Origin: Collinsella sp. OM04-5
GTDB lineage: Bacteria > Actinomycetota > Coriobacteriia > Coriobacteriales > Coriobacteriaceae
Reading direction: 5' to 3'
NCBI RefSeq assembly: GCF_003439125.1
Contig: NZ_QSUU01000005.1
Span: 30,924-94,923 of the forward strand
DNA: 64,000 nt
Both the position numbers and the translations under genes were made by a program. The notes beneath the pieces are model-generated. The model saw only the letters and a program-made list of their open reading frames with translations. It was not told the origin of the DNA and searched no databases. Positions 44,060 through 52,943 of the stretch are shown piece after piece; the stretch's first letter is position 1; every line of letters begins with the position of its first letter.

Positions 44060-44488
44060 GTGGTCGCGCTCGCGCTGGACATAGGGGAGACCCGGATTGG
44101 CATTGCCGTCTCGAGCCGTGATGGCAAGATGGCAATGCCCGTCAAGGTGCTCCCGGCTGCCGAGGTCACTGGCATGGCCAAGACGTTCCGTTACCTGGTT
44201 GAGGACTATGAGCCCGATATCCTTGTAAGCGGACGTCCCTTGACCATGGCCGGTGAGCCCGGCCCCCAGGCCGAGCGCGTTGCCGCCGTTGCGCAAAAGA
44301 TTGCCCAAGAGCTCGATCTTCCGCTTGAGTTTGAGGATGAGCGCCTGTCCTCGCAAGAGGCAAAGCGTATCCTGCGCGAGCAGGGACTCAACGAAAAGCA
44401 GATGAGGGGCAAGATTGACATGATCGCCGCCAGCCTGTTCTTGCAGACGTGGCTCGATCGCAAAAACGAGGAGGTTTCGCATGCCTAG
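44060..44488 (+). CDS. ruvX: Putative pre-16S rRNA nuclease RuvX (YqgF)
   Basis: A 142-residue RNase H-fold nuclease thought to trim the 5' end of 16S rRNA. The family motifs are ALDIGETRIGIAV with the first Asp, VSGRPLTMAGEPGPQA and FEDERLSSQEA. Start is GTG at 44060, ten bases after alaS; alaS-ruvX-mltG is a conserved order. It overlaps mltG by eight bases. Confidence 0.92.
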   Translation: MVALALDIGETRIGIAVSSRDGKMAMPVKVLPAAEVTGMAKTFRYLVEDYEPDILVSGRPLTMAGEPGPQAERVAAVAQKIAQELDLPLEFEDERLSSQEAKRILREQGLNEKQMRGKIDMIAASLFLQTWLDRKNEEVSHA

Positions 44489-45872
44489 CGCTTCCGATCC
44501 GCGCCAGCCGAATCGCCAGGGGCAGCCTACGCCGCGCCCTGTATCGTCCGGCCAGCGTCCGATGCAACCGACGCAGCGTGCGGCTCAGCCTGCTGCTCGT
44601 CCCGCACAGCCCTCCTCTCGTGCAGCACAATCTGCTCAGCGTCCTGCCCAACAGCCCGCTGCCCGCGCAGCCCGGGCCGCAAGCGGTACCCGCTTTAAGC
44701 AGCAGGCGCCCACGCAGCGTGCGCAGGCGCCTCAATCGCATACGCGTACACATCATGCTCACGGCACACATGGCGCAGCTCCGGCCACGCGCTCGAGCTA
44801 TAACACGCGTGCCCACCGTGGCGTCCAAAAGAAAAGCTCTCCGGTGCCTATGATTATCGGTGGCGTCATCGCCGTGCTTGCGCTTGTCGCGATCGTTTTC
44901 TTTGTCGTGCCAGCCGTCAAGGGCTTTTTTGCCGGCGAGGATGCGAAAGTCGCTGCTGGCCAGCAAGTTACTATCACGATTCCCGATGGCGCCTCGGGTG
45001 ATACCATCGCTTCGATTCTCTCCGAGAACCATATCGTCGAAGACCCCAAGGATTATTACGCGGCGGTCAAAAAGCTCAATGCCGATATGTCGCTTAAGCC
45101 TGGCGCCTACTCGTTTACCACGCTCATGGACGCGACCAAGGTTGTTCAGCAGCTCATGGAAGGCCCCAATGCGGGCTCCGATGCGCTGACTATCCCTGAG
45201 GGCCTAACGGTCGACCAGGTCGCCGATCGCGTGGCCGCGGCATACGACAGCATCTCCAAGGAAGACTTCCTTAACCAGGCCAAGGCGAGCAATTATGTGA
45301 ATGATTTCGCTTTCCTTAAAGATGCCGCGAACGATTCGCTCGAGGGCTTCCTATTCCCCAAGACCTATTCGTTGGGTAAGGACCCGTCTGCCGATGATGT
45401 GATTCGCGCCATGCTTGACCAGTTCAACGCCGAGTATAAGTCGCTTGACTTTGCCAGCTGCGAGGCCAAGATCAAGGAGCGCTATGGCGTGGAGATGTCC
45501 GATTACGACATCGTTAACCTTGCCTCGATCGTCGAGCGCGAGGGCCTCAACGCCGATCAGCGCGCGCATGTGGCTTCGGTTTTCTATAACCGTCTGGCGG
45601 GCAAGCTCGATGGCCTGCGTTACCTCAATAGCGATGCGACCATGATGTATGTCACCGGCGGCGAGGTTACCGCCGACGACCTGCAGAGCGATAGTCCGTA
45701 TAACACCTATAAGCATGAAGGCCTGCCGCCCACGCCCATCTGCTCTCCGTCGCTCGAGGCGCTCAAGGCTACCCTTGAGCCGACCGACTCTGATGACCTG
45801 TATTTCTACATTACACAGGACGAGGAGTATTTCTCGAAGACCTACGAAGAGCACCAACAGTCTTGGAATTGA
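44481..45872 (+). CDS. mltG: Endolytic murein transglycosylase MltG (YceG)
   Basis: MltG cuts newly made glycan strands and so ends peptidoglycan chains. The 463-residue protein has a long cytoplasmic N-terminus rich in Pro, Gln, Ala and Arg (about 1-115), one membrane helix (PMIIGGVIAVLALVAIVFFVV, about 122-142) and the YceG domain with LASIVEREG (catalytic Glu), VFYNRLAGKLDGLRYLNSDATMMY and SPYNTYKHEGLPPTPICSPS. The N-terminal extension is low in complexity and common in actinobacteria. Confidence 0.93.
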   Translation: MPSASDPRQPNRQGQPTPRPVSSGQRPMQPTQRAAQPAARPAQPSSRAAQSAQRPAQQPAARAARAASGTRFKQQAPTQRAQAPQSHTRTHHAHGTHGAAPATRSSYNTRAHRGVQKKSSPVPMIIGGVIAVLALVAIVFFVVPAVKGFFAGEDAKVAAGQQVTITIPDGASGDTIASILSENHIVEDPKDYYAAVKKLNADMSLKPGAYSFTTLMDATKVVQQLMEGPNAGSDALTIPEGLTVDQVADRVAAAYDSISKEDFLNQAKASNYVNDFAFLKDAANDSLEGFLFPKTYSLGKDPSADDVIRAMLDQFNAEYKSLDFASCEAKIKERYGVEMSDYDIVNLASIVEREGLNADQRAHVASVFYNRLAGKLDGLRYLNSDATMMYVTGGEVTADDLQSDSPYNTYKHEGLPPTPICSPSLEALKATLEPTDSDDLYFYITQDEEYFSKTYEEHQQSWN

Positions 45873-45874
45873 TC

Positions 45875-46372
45875 ATGAGGATTTTTAGCCCCAAACGATA
45901 TGTTGCCTCAGTTGACCGCATCGACCTCGATACCCTCTGGGCCGACGGCAAGCGCGCCATTCTACTCGACCGCGATAACACTCTGGTGCCGCGCGATACC
46001 GAGCAGGTTCCCGCTGCGGTTTCAGCTTGGCTCGAAGCCGCCCATGCCAAGGGCTTTAAACTGTGTATGGTGTCCAATAACTGGCATCGCGACCAGGTCA
46101 TGGCATCGGCGCGCGAGCTGGGGCTCGAGGCTATCAGCCACGCCATGAAGCCTGCCCCGTTTGCCCTGAAGGCGGGTCTTAAGCGTCTGGGCGCCACGGC
46201 CGACGAGGCCGTGCTGATCGGTGACCAGCTTTACACGGACGTGTGGAGCGGTAACTTTGCCGGCGTTGACACTATTCTGGTCAAGCCGCAGGCGACCCAG
46301 GACCTGTGGTACACGCAGATCTTCCGTATCTTTGAGCGCCGGGCCCTGCGCGACCTTCCCTGCGAGGAATAG
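45875..46372 (+). CDS. YqeG family HAD-IIIA phosphatase
   Basis: A 165-residue HAD-superfamily phosphatase of the YqeG group. Motif I is LLDRDNTLVPRD, motif II lies in VSNN, and motif III in GDQLYTDVWSGN, which carries the acidic pair. The substrate is not known; YqeG homologues are usually beside aroE or ribosome-assembly genes, here beside aroK. The ATG at 45875 is two bases after the mltG stop. Confidence 0.88.
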   Translation: MRIFSPKRYVASVDRIDLDTLWADGKRAILLDRDNTLVPRDTEQVPAAVSAWLEAAHAKGFKLCMVSNNWHRDQVMASARELGLEAISHAMKPAPFALKAGLKRLGATADEAVLIGDQLYTDVWSGNFAGVDTILVKPQATQDLWYTQIFRIFERRALRDLPCEE

Positions 46373-46380
46373 GTTTCGCC

Positions 46381-46914
46381 ATGTCTCAGCACATCAAACA
46401 CGGCTGCGACCATATCTTCTTTATCGGCTTTTTGGGCGCGGGCAAGTCGACGCTTGCGCGCAACGTGGGCACTATGTTCAAGCGGCGTTTTATCGATACC
46501 GATCGTTTGGTTGTGCGTCGATGCGGCAAGTCGGTGACCGAGATATTTGAGACCGAGGGTGAGGATCGTTTTCGCGAGCTCGAGACCTCGGCACTCCGTT
46601 CGCTTCAAAGCGAGCGCAGCCTGCTGGTATCGTGCGGGGGTGGCATCGTCGAGACGCCGGTGAACATTGAGCTGATGCACGAGATGGGTACCTGTGTGTA
46701 CCTCGAAGGTGACTTTGAGGACTCGTTGCGCCAGATTCGCCGCTCCGATACCCGGCCCGATTTCCGCTCGCCCGAGCACGCTGCGCGCCTGTTTGAGCAT
46801 CGCCGTCCGCTGTATCGTCAGGCCGCCGATATTACCCTTGATATTCGCAACAAGTCCTTCGAGGACGTTTCCTACCTTTGTGCCGAGATGCTTTTGGAGC
46901 GTGGACTGCTATGA
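46381..46914 (+). CDS. aroK: Shikimate kinase
   Basis: Shikimate kinase phosphorylates shikimate on the chorismate pathway. The 177-residue protein has Walker A GFLGAGKS at 16-23, the substrate motif FIDTDRLV near 39, EDRFRELE near 62 and the CGGGIVE loop near 88. No other complete shikimate gene is in the window; the next gene is an AroB-like protein. The stop overlaps that start by four bases. Confidence 0.92.
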   Translation: MSQHIKHGCDHIFFIGFLGAGKSTLARNVGTMFKRRFIDTDRLVVRRCGKSVTEIFETEGEDRFRELETSALRSLQSERSLLVSCGGGIVETPVNIELMHEMGTCVYLEGDFEDSLRQIRRSDTRPDFRSPEHAARLFEHRRPLYRQAADITLDIRNKSFEDVSYLCAEMLLERGLL

Positions 46915-48020
46915 TTCGCCGTCAACTTATCAATTTCCAAAACCGCAGTGTCGATGTCCGCGTCGGATTGGGCGCGTTCGAGGAGCTGCCGCGCATGTTT
47001 GCCTCGGCTGTGGGCAAGCCTAAGCGCGCGATGGTGGTTTGGAACGACGCTACATCCGAGCGTTTTGGCGAGGTTGTCGAGCATGCGCTGGTCGACGCCG
47101 GTTTTGTCGTGTCGATGCTCGTCCTCGAGGTTTCACCTGCCGGTGCTACGCTGGCTGATGCCGATACCGTCTTTGGCGCCCTGTCGGCTAACGGCATCAC
47201 CTGCGACGATCTCGTTGTCGCTGTCGGCGACACAGCGACCTGCTCGGTCGTTTGCTGGTGTGCCAATCAGTGGTGCGGTCGCACCGAGTGCGCCTTGCTG
47301 CCGACGACGTTCGACGCCATGCTTACGGTCGCGACGACCATGAAGCCGCTTGTCGCCTCGTCGGCGAATGCGCTTCCCGCTATCGCGTTCCGTCCCGAGC
47401 CGGGCTTGGTCGTGTGTGACCTCGACCTCGTACGCGAGGCGGACCCCGAGGACCTCAAGCTCGGCTATGCGGTACTTGTTGGCACCATGCTTTCGAGTAG
47501 TAAGTCCCGCTGGAATCAGTTTACCGAGACCGTTCCCGAGATTCTCGCGGGCGAGGAGGTCGCGCTCGTCAATGCCGTTCAGTGGTCTCAGACTGCCCGC
47601 AAGGACGTACTGATGGCCACGAACCCGAGCGCCCGCCATGCGCTCGATTTTGGCAAGACGGGGGAGCGTACCCTGCGCGCCTGCTTGGGCGATGCCGCTT
47701 CGCAGGTGCCTGCCTACCAGCTGTTGTCCGAGGGCATGCGCTTTGAGGCGCGCCTAGCACACGATGCCTGCGACTTCGATATCGATTACGTCTTTGAGGT
47801 CGATGACTGCCTGGAGGACTTTGGTATCGAGGAGCTCGCCTTCGATCTGGAGCCTGCCGCATATATCGAGGAGTTCCGCAGGCAGCAGTTTGTCCGCTCG
47901 AACCGTAGTATGTTGCCGCTGCCCGTGGCACTCGGCGCCATTCGTCTAACGAGCGTTGAGGACGAGGTCCTCGACCGCCATGCTCACGCCTACTTGGCTT
48001 CTCGCAAAGAACTTCTCTAG
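46911..48020 (+). CDS. AroB-fold protein without the dehydroquinate synthase metal ligands
   Basis: A 369-residue protein that aligns over its length with 3-dehydroquinate synthase and follows aroK, but key positions are changed. Compared with E. coli AroB: the NAD loop GGGVVGD is VAVGDTA; the metal Glu in LAEVIKYG falls at GYAVLVG; HTFGH is FGKTGERT; and LHGEAV is LLSEGMRF. Only the LPTT segment and general frame are kept. All three zinc ligands are therefore missing, so it is unlikely to make dehydroquinate. It may bind a partner or a sugar phosphate; automatic tools would call it aroB. It overlaps aroK by four bases. Confidence 0.72.
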   Translation: MIRRQLINFQNRSVDVRVGLGAFEELPRMFASAVGKPKRAMVVWNDATSERFGEVVEHALVDAGFVVSMLVLEVSPAGATLADADTVFGALSANGITCDDLVVAVGDTATCSVVCWCANQWCGRTECALLPTTFDAMLTVATTMKPLVASSANALPAIAFRPEPGLVVCDLDLVREADPEDLKLGYAVLVGTMLSSSKSRWNQFTETVPEILAGEEVALVNAVQWSQTARKDVLMATNPSARHALDFGKTGERTLRACLGDAASQVPAYQLLSEGMRFEARLAHDACDFDIDYVFEVDDCLEDFGIEELAFDLEPAAYIEEFRRQQFVRSNRSMLPLPVALGAIRLTSVEDEVLDRHAHAYLASRKELL

Positions 48021-48026
48021 GATTTA

Positions 48027-48052
48027 TTGACATACATCGTCTTTCGTATCAT
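48027..48052 (+). promoter_or_regulatory. Possible promoter before the M24 peptidase gene
   Basis: A consensus TTGACA at 48027-48032 is followed by TATCAT after only 14 bases, which is short of the usual 17. The rest of the 131-base gap holds GC-rich inverted segments. Confidence 0.35.
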
Positions 48053-48151
48053 GTTGAGGGGCGGGTTTCCAATCGGTTGCGAATCGCGCGCGATTCCGTA
48101 CGCTGATTGAGCCCGTCCCGTCTTTATGGAGACAACAAGAAAGGAATCTGC

Positions 48152-49282
48152 ATGTCTGAGTTTGCTGCCGGTCCTGTCGGTCGTATCGAGCGTGTCCGTG
48201 CCCTGATGGCTGAGCGCGGCTACGACGCTATCGTGGTTCGTGACGAGGCCAATCTTCGTTGGCTTACGGGCGTGAAGGGCGTCTTCGATTACACCTTCGA
48301 GTTCCCGCATGCGGCGTTTATTACGGCTGACCAGTGCCTGTTCCATACCGACTCGCGCTACCTCAACAGCTTTGAGGAGAACACGCCCGCCGGCAGCCCC
48401 TGGGTTTACGACATGGACGAGGGCACCATCCCCGGTTGGGTCGCCGGCAAGATCGCGGCCAACAAGTGCCGCGTCTGCGCTGTCGAGGACGACATGCAGA
48501 TCAACTTCTACCAGGGAATTCAGCGTGGTCTGGAGGATCGTTCCGTCGCCTGCATGCTGCCGCTGATGCATGACGACATTCGCAAGATGCGCGCCATCAA
48601 GGACGCCGAGGAGATCGAGCTCATGCGCCATGCGCAGTCGATTACCGACGCCGCCTTCCAGCACATGCTCGGCTTTATTAAGCCCGGTATGACCGAGAAG
48701 CAGGTCCGCAACGAGCTCGAGAACTTTATGTTCGCCAACGGCGCCGACAGCCTGGCCTTTGGCTCCATCGTCGCGAGCGGTCCCAACACCGCCAACCCGC
48801 ATGCCGTCCCGAGTGATCGCGTGATCGAGAAGGGCGACTTCGTCCTCATGGATTACGGCGCGGGCTACTGCGACTACCGCTCCGACATGACGCGTACCGT
48901 CGTGATGGGTGAGCCCACTCAGGAGCAGCTCGACCTGTACGCGCTCGTGCGCCGCACCCATGAGGAGTGCGTCGCCGCTATCCATCCGGGCGTCGAGGGC
49001 AACGACATTTTCAAGCTTTCCAAGAAGATCATCGGCGATGCCGGCTATGGCGATTACTACAACCATGGTCTGGGCCACGGCGTGGGCATCGACATCCACG
49101 AGCTGCCTAACTTCAACCGCAGCAAGAATATCATCGAGGTCGGCTCGGTTATCACCATGGAGCCCGGCGTCTACCTGCCCGGCGTGGGCGGCGTGCGCCT
49201 GGAGGACTACGGCGTCGTCACCGAGAACGGCTACGAGCCCTTCACCAAGACCCCGCACGACCTGCACGTCATCGACTGCTAA
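48152..49282 (+). CDS. Xaa-Pro peptidase, M24 family
   Basis: A 376-residue aminopeptidase or dipeptidase that releases residues before proline. The N-terminal creatinase domain (1-130) precedes the pita-bread domain with its five metal ligands: Asp in LMDYGAGYCDY and SDMTRT, His in GLGHGVGIDIHE, Glu in TMEPGVYLP and in RLEDYGVV. The start ATG at 48152 follows AAGGAA. The pair with efp downstream is a conserved order. Confidence 0.92.
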   Translation: MSEFAAGPVGRIERVRALMAERGYDAIVVRDEANLRWLTGVKGVFDYTFEFPHAAFITADQCLFHTDSRYLNSFEENTPAGSPWVYDMDEGTIPGWVAGKIAANKCRVCAVEDDMQINFYQGIQRGLEDRSVACMLPLMHDDIRKMRAIKDAEEIELMRHAQSITDAAFQHMLGFIKPGMTEKQVRNELENFMFANGADSLAFGSIVASGPNTANPHAVPSDRVIEKGDFVLMDYGAGYCDYRSDMTRTVVMGEPTQEQLDLYALVRRTHEECVAAIHPGVEGNDIFKLSKKIIGDAGYGDYYNHGLGHGVGIDIHELPNFNRSKNIIEVGSVITMEPGVYLPGVGGVRLEDYGVVTENGYEPFTKTPHDLHVIDC

Positions 49283-49329
49283 TCCACTCCGGTAGATTTT
49301 GGGGCATGTCCCAATAGTCCTCTTTGGAG

Positions 49330-49372
49330 GCGGGGCGTCCGGAACGATTCGGGCGCCCCGCGTTCTCTTTTT
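49330..49372 (+). terminator. Terminator between the M24 peptidase gene and efp
   Basis: A 12 bp GC-rich stem (GCGGGGCGTCCG with CGGGCGCCCCGC, one wobble) precedes GTTCTCTTTTT. Confidence 0.88.
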
Positions 49373-49403
49373 ATGCGCTCGCCGCAGCCGCCGTCTGCAA
49401 GTG

Positions 49404-49409
49404 TATAAT
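49404..49409 (+). promoter_or_regulatory. Probable -10 box of efp
   Basis: A perfect TATAAT stands 58 bases before the efp start, just after the terminator. The -35 side is GC-rich and weak. Confidence 0.55.
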
Positions 49410-49466
49410 TTCGCTCGTATGTAATTTGGACGCTTGTGCGTCTCGCCAATAACAAGAAAGGTTGCT

Positions 49467-50030
49467 ATGCCTACTATCTCTACCGCCGACTTCAAGAACG
49501 GCCTCGGTCTTCGCATTAAGGACAAGGTCTACACCATCGTCGAGTTCCAGCACGTCAAGCCTGGCAAGGGCGGCGCTTTCGTGCGCTACAAGACCCGCGA
49601 CATCAAGAGCGGCCGCGTCGTCGAGAACACCTGCAACGCCGGCACCAAGTTCGAGAGCGTCATGCTCACCACCCGTGAGTTCCAGTACCTCTACAACGAC
49701 GGCGCTGACTACATCTTCATGGATAACGAGTCTTACGAGCAGGTTCCCGTTCCCGAGGACATGGTGGGCGAGAACGCCAAGTGGCTGCGCGAGAACGACA
49801 CCTGCCAGCTGCTCTTCGCCGATGACGAGCTCATGGGCGTGACTCCGCCGATGTTCATCGAGACCACCATCGTCCAGACCGACCCGGGCTTCAAGGGCGA
49901 CACCGTCCAGGGTTCCACCAAGCCGGCCACCATCGACACCGGCGCCGTCATCCAGGTCCCCATGTACCTCAACGAGGGCGAGGTCATCAAGGTTGACACC
50001 CGCGACGGCAAGTTCGTCTCCCGCGTCTAG
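49467..50030 (+). CDS. efp: Elongation factor P
   Basis: EF-P frees ribosomes stalled on proline runs. The 187-residue protein has three beta-barrel domains; the tip loop HVKPGKGGAF carries Lys34, the residue modified in many bacteria. No modification gene such as epmA or epmB is seen nearby. ATG at 49467 is taken after AGAAAGG; 33 upstream bases in frame are unlikely to be translated. Confidence 0.96.
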   Translation: MPTISTADFKNGLGLRIKDKVYTIVEFQHVKPGKGGAFVRYKTRDIKSGRVVENTCNAGTKFESVMLTTREFQYLYNDGADYIFMDNESYEQVPVPEDMVGENAKWLRENDTCQLLFADDELMGVTPPMFIETTIVQTDPGFKGDTVQGSTKPATIDTGAVIQVPMYLNEGEVIKVDTRDGKFVSRV

Positions 50031-50054
50031 CAACCAACTCTTCTAGGAGGACTC

Positions 50055-50417
50055 ATGCCCCAGGAAATCAAGATTGACGGCATCGGCATTTCGCCCGATG
50101 TTCTGACCGCCATCGTCTCGCGCGCCGTCACGGATGTCGAGGGCATCGCCTCCGTGGGCGTCAAGGACCTTGCCACCAACCTTGTCTCCATGATGCTTTC
50201 GTCCAAGGCCCCGGCTTCCGAGCCGGCGGTCGAGGCCGAGGTCATCGGCGACAAGCTCGCGCTTACCGTGCGCGTCGTGGTGTTCTTTGGCTATCCGTTC
50301 AAGAAACTCGCCGAGGCCGTTCGCGCTGCCGTGGTTGCCGCCATCGACGCCCAGGTGGGCGTCGAGGTCGAGCGCGTTGACGTTTGCATCGACGGCCTCG
50401 TTTTCCCCAAGGAGTAA
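50055..50417 (+). CDS. Asp23/Gls24 family protein, second copy
   Basis: A 120-residue Asp23/Gls24 protein (MPQEIKIDGIGISPDVLTAI; FFGYPFKKLAEAVRAAVVAA; VDVCIDGLVFP). The order efp-asp23-nusB is the yqhY-nusB arrangement of Gram-positive bacteria, where YqhY is linked to lipid metabolism. It is diverged from the copy at 303. TAGGAGG stands eight bases before its ATG. Confidence 0.9.
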   Translation: MPQEIKIDGIGISPDVLTAIVSRAVTDVEGIASVGVKDLATNLVSMMLSSKAPASEPAVEAEVIGDKLALTVRVVVFFGYPFKKLAEAVRAAVVAAIDAQVGVEVERVDVCIDGLVFPKE

Positions 50418-50420
50418 CCT

Positions 50421-51005
50421 TTGAGCCTTAAGGTTTATCGCGGGCGTACGCTTGCCCGCAGTCAGGCGCTGCAGCTGCTGTTCCAGGCCGAGGCCACGGA
50501 CAGCCCGCTCGAGCGCGTCCTCGAGGGCGATTTCCTGATCTCGAAGGGTCCCCTCGACCCCTACGCGCTGGAGCTGTGCCGCGGTGCCTACGAGCACATC
50601 GACCGCATCGACTGCGCCCTGCGCTCCGTCGCCAAGAACTGGGATCTTATGCGCATGCCCGGCGCCGACCGCAATCTTCTGCGTATCGCTGTCTATGAGA
50701 TGCGCTTCCTTACCGACGAGGAGGTCTCGGACGCCATCGTGATTAACGAGGCTGTCGAGCTTGCCAAGGCCTATGGCACCGATCAGTCTGCGTCGTTTGT
50801 CAACGGCGTGCTGGGCAAGATCGCTCGAAGCGAGGAGCTGCCGGGCGAGGACCTGTATCAGGAACTGCTGGCCGAGGACCGTGCCCGCGAGGAGGCCCAG
50901 GCCGCCGAGGCTGCCGCCAAGGTTGCCGCCGCTCAGGCTGCGGCCGGCGTTCTCGACGAGGACGCCGAGGTCGCCGAGGCCGAGACCGGTACCGTCGAGG
51001 AGTAG
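50421..51005 (+). CDS. nusB: Transcription antitermination factor NusB
   Basis: NusB helps antitermination of rRNA operons. The 194-residue protein starts with TTG (AAGGAG at 50409-50414), has the NusB core (GRTLARSQALQLLFQAEATD; LRIAVYEMRF; DAIVINEAVELAKAYGTDQS; FVNGVLGKIA) up to about 140, and then an Ala/Glu tail of 55 residues not found in most NusB proteins. Confidence 0.93.
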   Translation: MSLKVYRGRTLARSQALQLLFQAEATDSPLERVLEGDFLISKGPLDPYALELCRGAYEHIDRIDCALRSVAKNWDLMRMPGADRNLLRIAVYEMRFLTDEEVSDAIVINEAVELAKAYGTDQSASFVNGVLGKIARSEELPGEDLYQELLAEDRAREEAQAAEAAAKVAAAQAAAGVLDEDAEVAEAETGTVEE

Positions 51006-51007
51006 CC

Positions 51008-51274
51008 ATGCCAGAGGGTTCCGTCCGCAACTTCGACGAGATCTCGGACCGCTTGGATCAGATCATCGCGACCGTTCGCTCCAAGGATACGTCCTTGGAG
51101 CGTTCGCTCGATCTGTTTGACGAGGCGATCGAGCTGGGCTCCCGTGCGGTCGACATGGTCGACAAGTTTGAGCTGACGCCTCGCGAGGCCGATAAACTCG
51201 AGCAGGAATACGATGAGGATGCGGCAAACGAATCCCAGGATAGTCAGGCCGCGTCTCTGGATACGAATGGTTGA
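51008..51274 (+). CDS. xseB: Exodeoxyribonuclease VII small subunit
   Basis: An 88-residue XseB, with the family segment FDEISDRLDQIIATVRSKDT and SLERSLDLFDEAIELGSRAV. The partner XseA is not in the window. The start is three bases after nusB and the stop shares a base with the next start. Confidence 0.9.
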   Translation: MPEGSVRNFDEISDRLDQIIATVRSKDTSLERSLDLFDEAIELGSRAVDMVDKFELTPREADKLEQEYDEDAANESQDSQAASLDTNG

Positions 51275-52086
51275 TGGCATTCATGAAACGTGTGCGTCTC
51301 GATGACGAACTGATTTCACAGGGCATCTGCGCCGATCGCGCGGATGCCCTTCGCACTCTTATGGCCGGCTTGGTCTCGAGTGGCGGCGAGCGCTTGACCT
51401 CGCCGGGTCTTAAGGTGATCCCGGGCCTGCCGCTGCACGTGAAGGGGCGCATTCCCTATGTTGGCCGCGGTGGTCTTAAGCTCGAAGGCGCGCTTGATGC
51501 GTTTGGTATCAATCCGACGGGCCTTGCCTGTCTGGATGTTGGCTGCTCTACCGGCGGCTTTACCGATTGCCTGCTCAAGCGCGGAGCTGCGACCGTTGTC
51601 TCGGTGGACGTGGGCCGTGCCCAGTTTGATTGGTCGCTGCGTCAGGACGATCGCGTGACGCTGCATGAGCGCACAAACGTGACGCAGCTGCCTGAGCTTG
51701 GTTATGCCGGCGCCATCGACCTGGCTGTGTGCGATGTCTCGTTTACCAGCATCGCGAATATAATCGACGCCGTGCTGGCGTGCCTGAAGCCTTCGGGTTC
51801 GTTCTGCACGCTCGTAAAGCCCCAGTTTGAGGCTCCGGCGGCGCTGGTGGGCGAGGGCGGTATCGTGACCGAACCCGCCGTCCGCCGCGATACGCTCGTG
51901 GCGGCGATTGAGCTTTTTGCCGTCAAGGGCCTGTTCCCGCTTGACGTGTGCGTGTCGCCCATCCATGGCGCTAAGGGCAACGTTGAGTTTTTCTTGTACG
52001 GCACAAGGTTTGTCCCCGGGGAGCGCGCCGACGATGAGCTGCAATCCCAGGTATCGGTTTTGAGCGAGAAAGCTGCAACGCTATGA
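51274..52086 (+). CDS. tlyA: TlyA family rRNA 2'-O-methyltransferase
   Basis: TlyA methylates 16S and 23S rRNA in mycobacteria. The 270-residue protein joins an S4 domain (VRLDDELISQGICADRADAL) with an FtsJ/RrmJ methyltransferase domain (YVGRGGLKLEGALDAFGI; CLDVGCSTGGFTDCLLKRGA; VCDVSFTSIANII; LVKPQFEAP). ATG at 51274 overlaps the xseB TGA; an ATG at 51283 (MKRVRLDD) is the alternative. xseB-tlyA-nadK-recN is a conserved order. Confidence 0.92.
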   Translation: MAFMKRVRLDDELISQGICADRADALRTLMAGLVSSGGERLTSPGLKVIPGLPLHVKGRIPYVGRGGLKLEGALDAFGINPTGLACLDVGCSTGGFTDCLLKRGAATVVSVDVGRAQFDWSLRQDDRVTLHERTNVTQLPELGYAGAIDLAVCDVSFTSIANIIDAVLACLKPSGSFCTLVKPQFEAPAALVGEGGIVTEPAVRRDTLVAAIELFAVKGLFPLDVCVSPIHGAKGNVEFFLYGTRFVPGERADDELQSQVSVLSEKAATL

Positions 52087-52943
52087 AGGTCTTTCTGGTT
52101 CCCAATTACTACAAGCAAGAGGCGGTCGAGAGCGGCCTGATGCTCGAGCTTTGGCTGACGCGCCAGGGCTATGAGGTCGCATGGGCTGCCGACCAGCGAT
52201 CGAAGATTCAAAGCACGCCTGATATTGACGGCTCCGATCTGGTCATTACGCTCGGCGGCGACGGTACGCTGCTGCGCGCTGCCCGCATCCTCAACCATCG
52301 CGAGATTCCTATCCTTGGTCTTTCCTATGGTCACCTGGGTTTTTTAACTGCTGCGAGCCCCGAGGAGCGCGACATTCTGCAGGTCGTGAGCGACGCCCTG
52401 TCCGGCGAGCTGCACGTGAGCCGCCGCGCCACCATCGCCGCGGATATCGTGTCCGTGCGCGAAGACGGCACGAAGGATGTCGTGCGCACGTTTGCCCTCA
52501 ACGATATGGCACTTACGCGCGGCCCCCTGTCCGATATGGTTGAGTTTGACATCACGGTGTCCGGCCATCATATCGACCGCCTTCGCGGCGACGGTGTCGT
52601 CGTTTCGACGGCGACCGGCTCCACCGGCTACGCGCTTTCCGCCGGCGGTCCCATTGTCAGCCCCGATTACACGGGTATGGTCTGTGTGCCCATCGCCCCG
52701 CATACCATTCAGGCTCGCGCTTTTTTGACCTCGCCGAGTGATGTCGTCGAGATCTTTATGTCCGATGATCGCCCGAGCGTGCCGGCGATTGCCATCGACG
52801 GACAGTTTATTACCTGCGATGGCACGGTCGAGAGCGTGGCCGTGCGCCGTGGTCCCGGCGACGTGCTGCTGCTTGATTACGGTCCCGAGAGCTTCTATAA
52901 CTCGGTGAGCCGCGTGTTCTATGGAGTGCGCCATGATCGATGA
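52083..52943 (+). CDS. nadK: NAD kinase
   Basis: NAD kinase makes NADP from NAD and ATP or polyphosphate. The 286-residue protein has GGDGTLL at 58-64 with the catalytic Asp60 and the substrate motif NDMALTRG, followed by TGSTGYALSAGGPI. It overlaps tlyA by four bases and recN by eleven. Confidence 0.95.
   Translation: MKVFLVPNYYKQEAVESGLMLELWLTRQGYEVAWAADQRSKIQSTPDIDGSDLVITLGGDGTLLRAARILNHREIPILGLSYGHLGFLTAASPEERDILQVVSDALSGELHVSRRATIAADIVSVREDGTKDVVRTFALNDMALTRGPLSDMVEFDITVSGHHIDRLRGDGVVVSTATGSTGYALSAGGPIVSPDYTGMVCVPIAPHTIQARAFLTSPSDVVEIFMSDDRPSVPAIAIDGQFITCDGTVESVAVRRGPGDVLLLDYGPESFYNSVSRVFYGVRHDR

Noticed and set aside
41411..44482. Minus-strand open frame of 1023 codons
   Set aside because: It is the shadow of alaS and ruvX and has no start signal.
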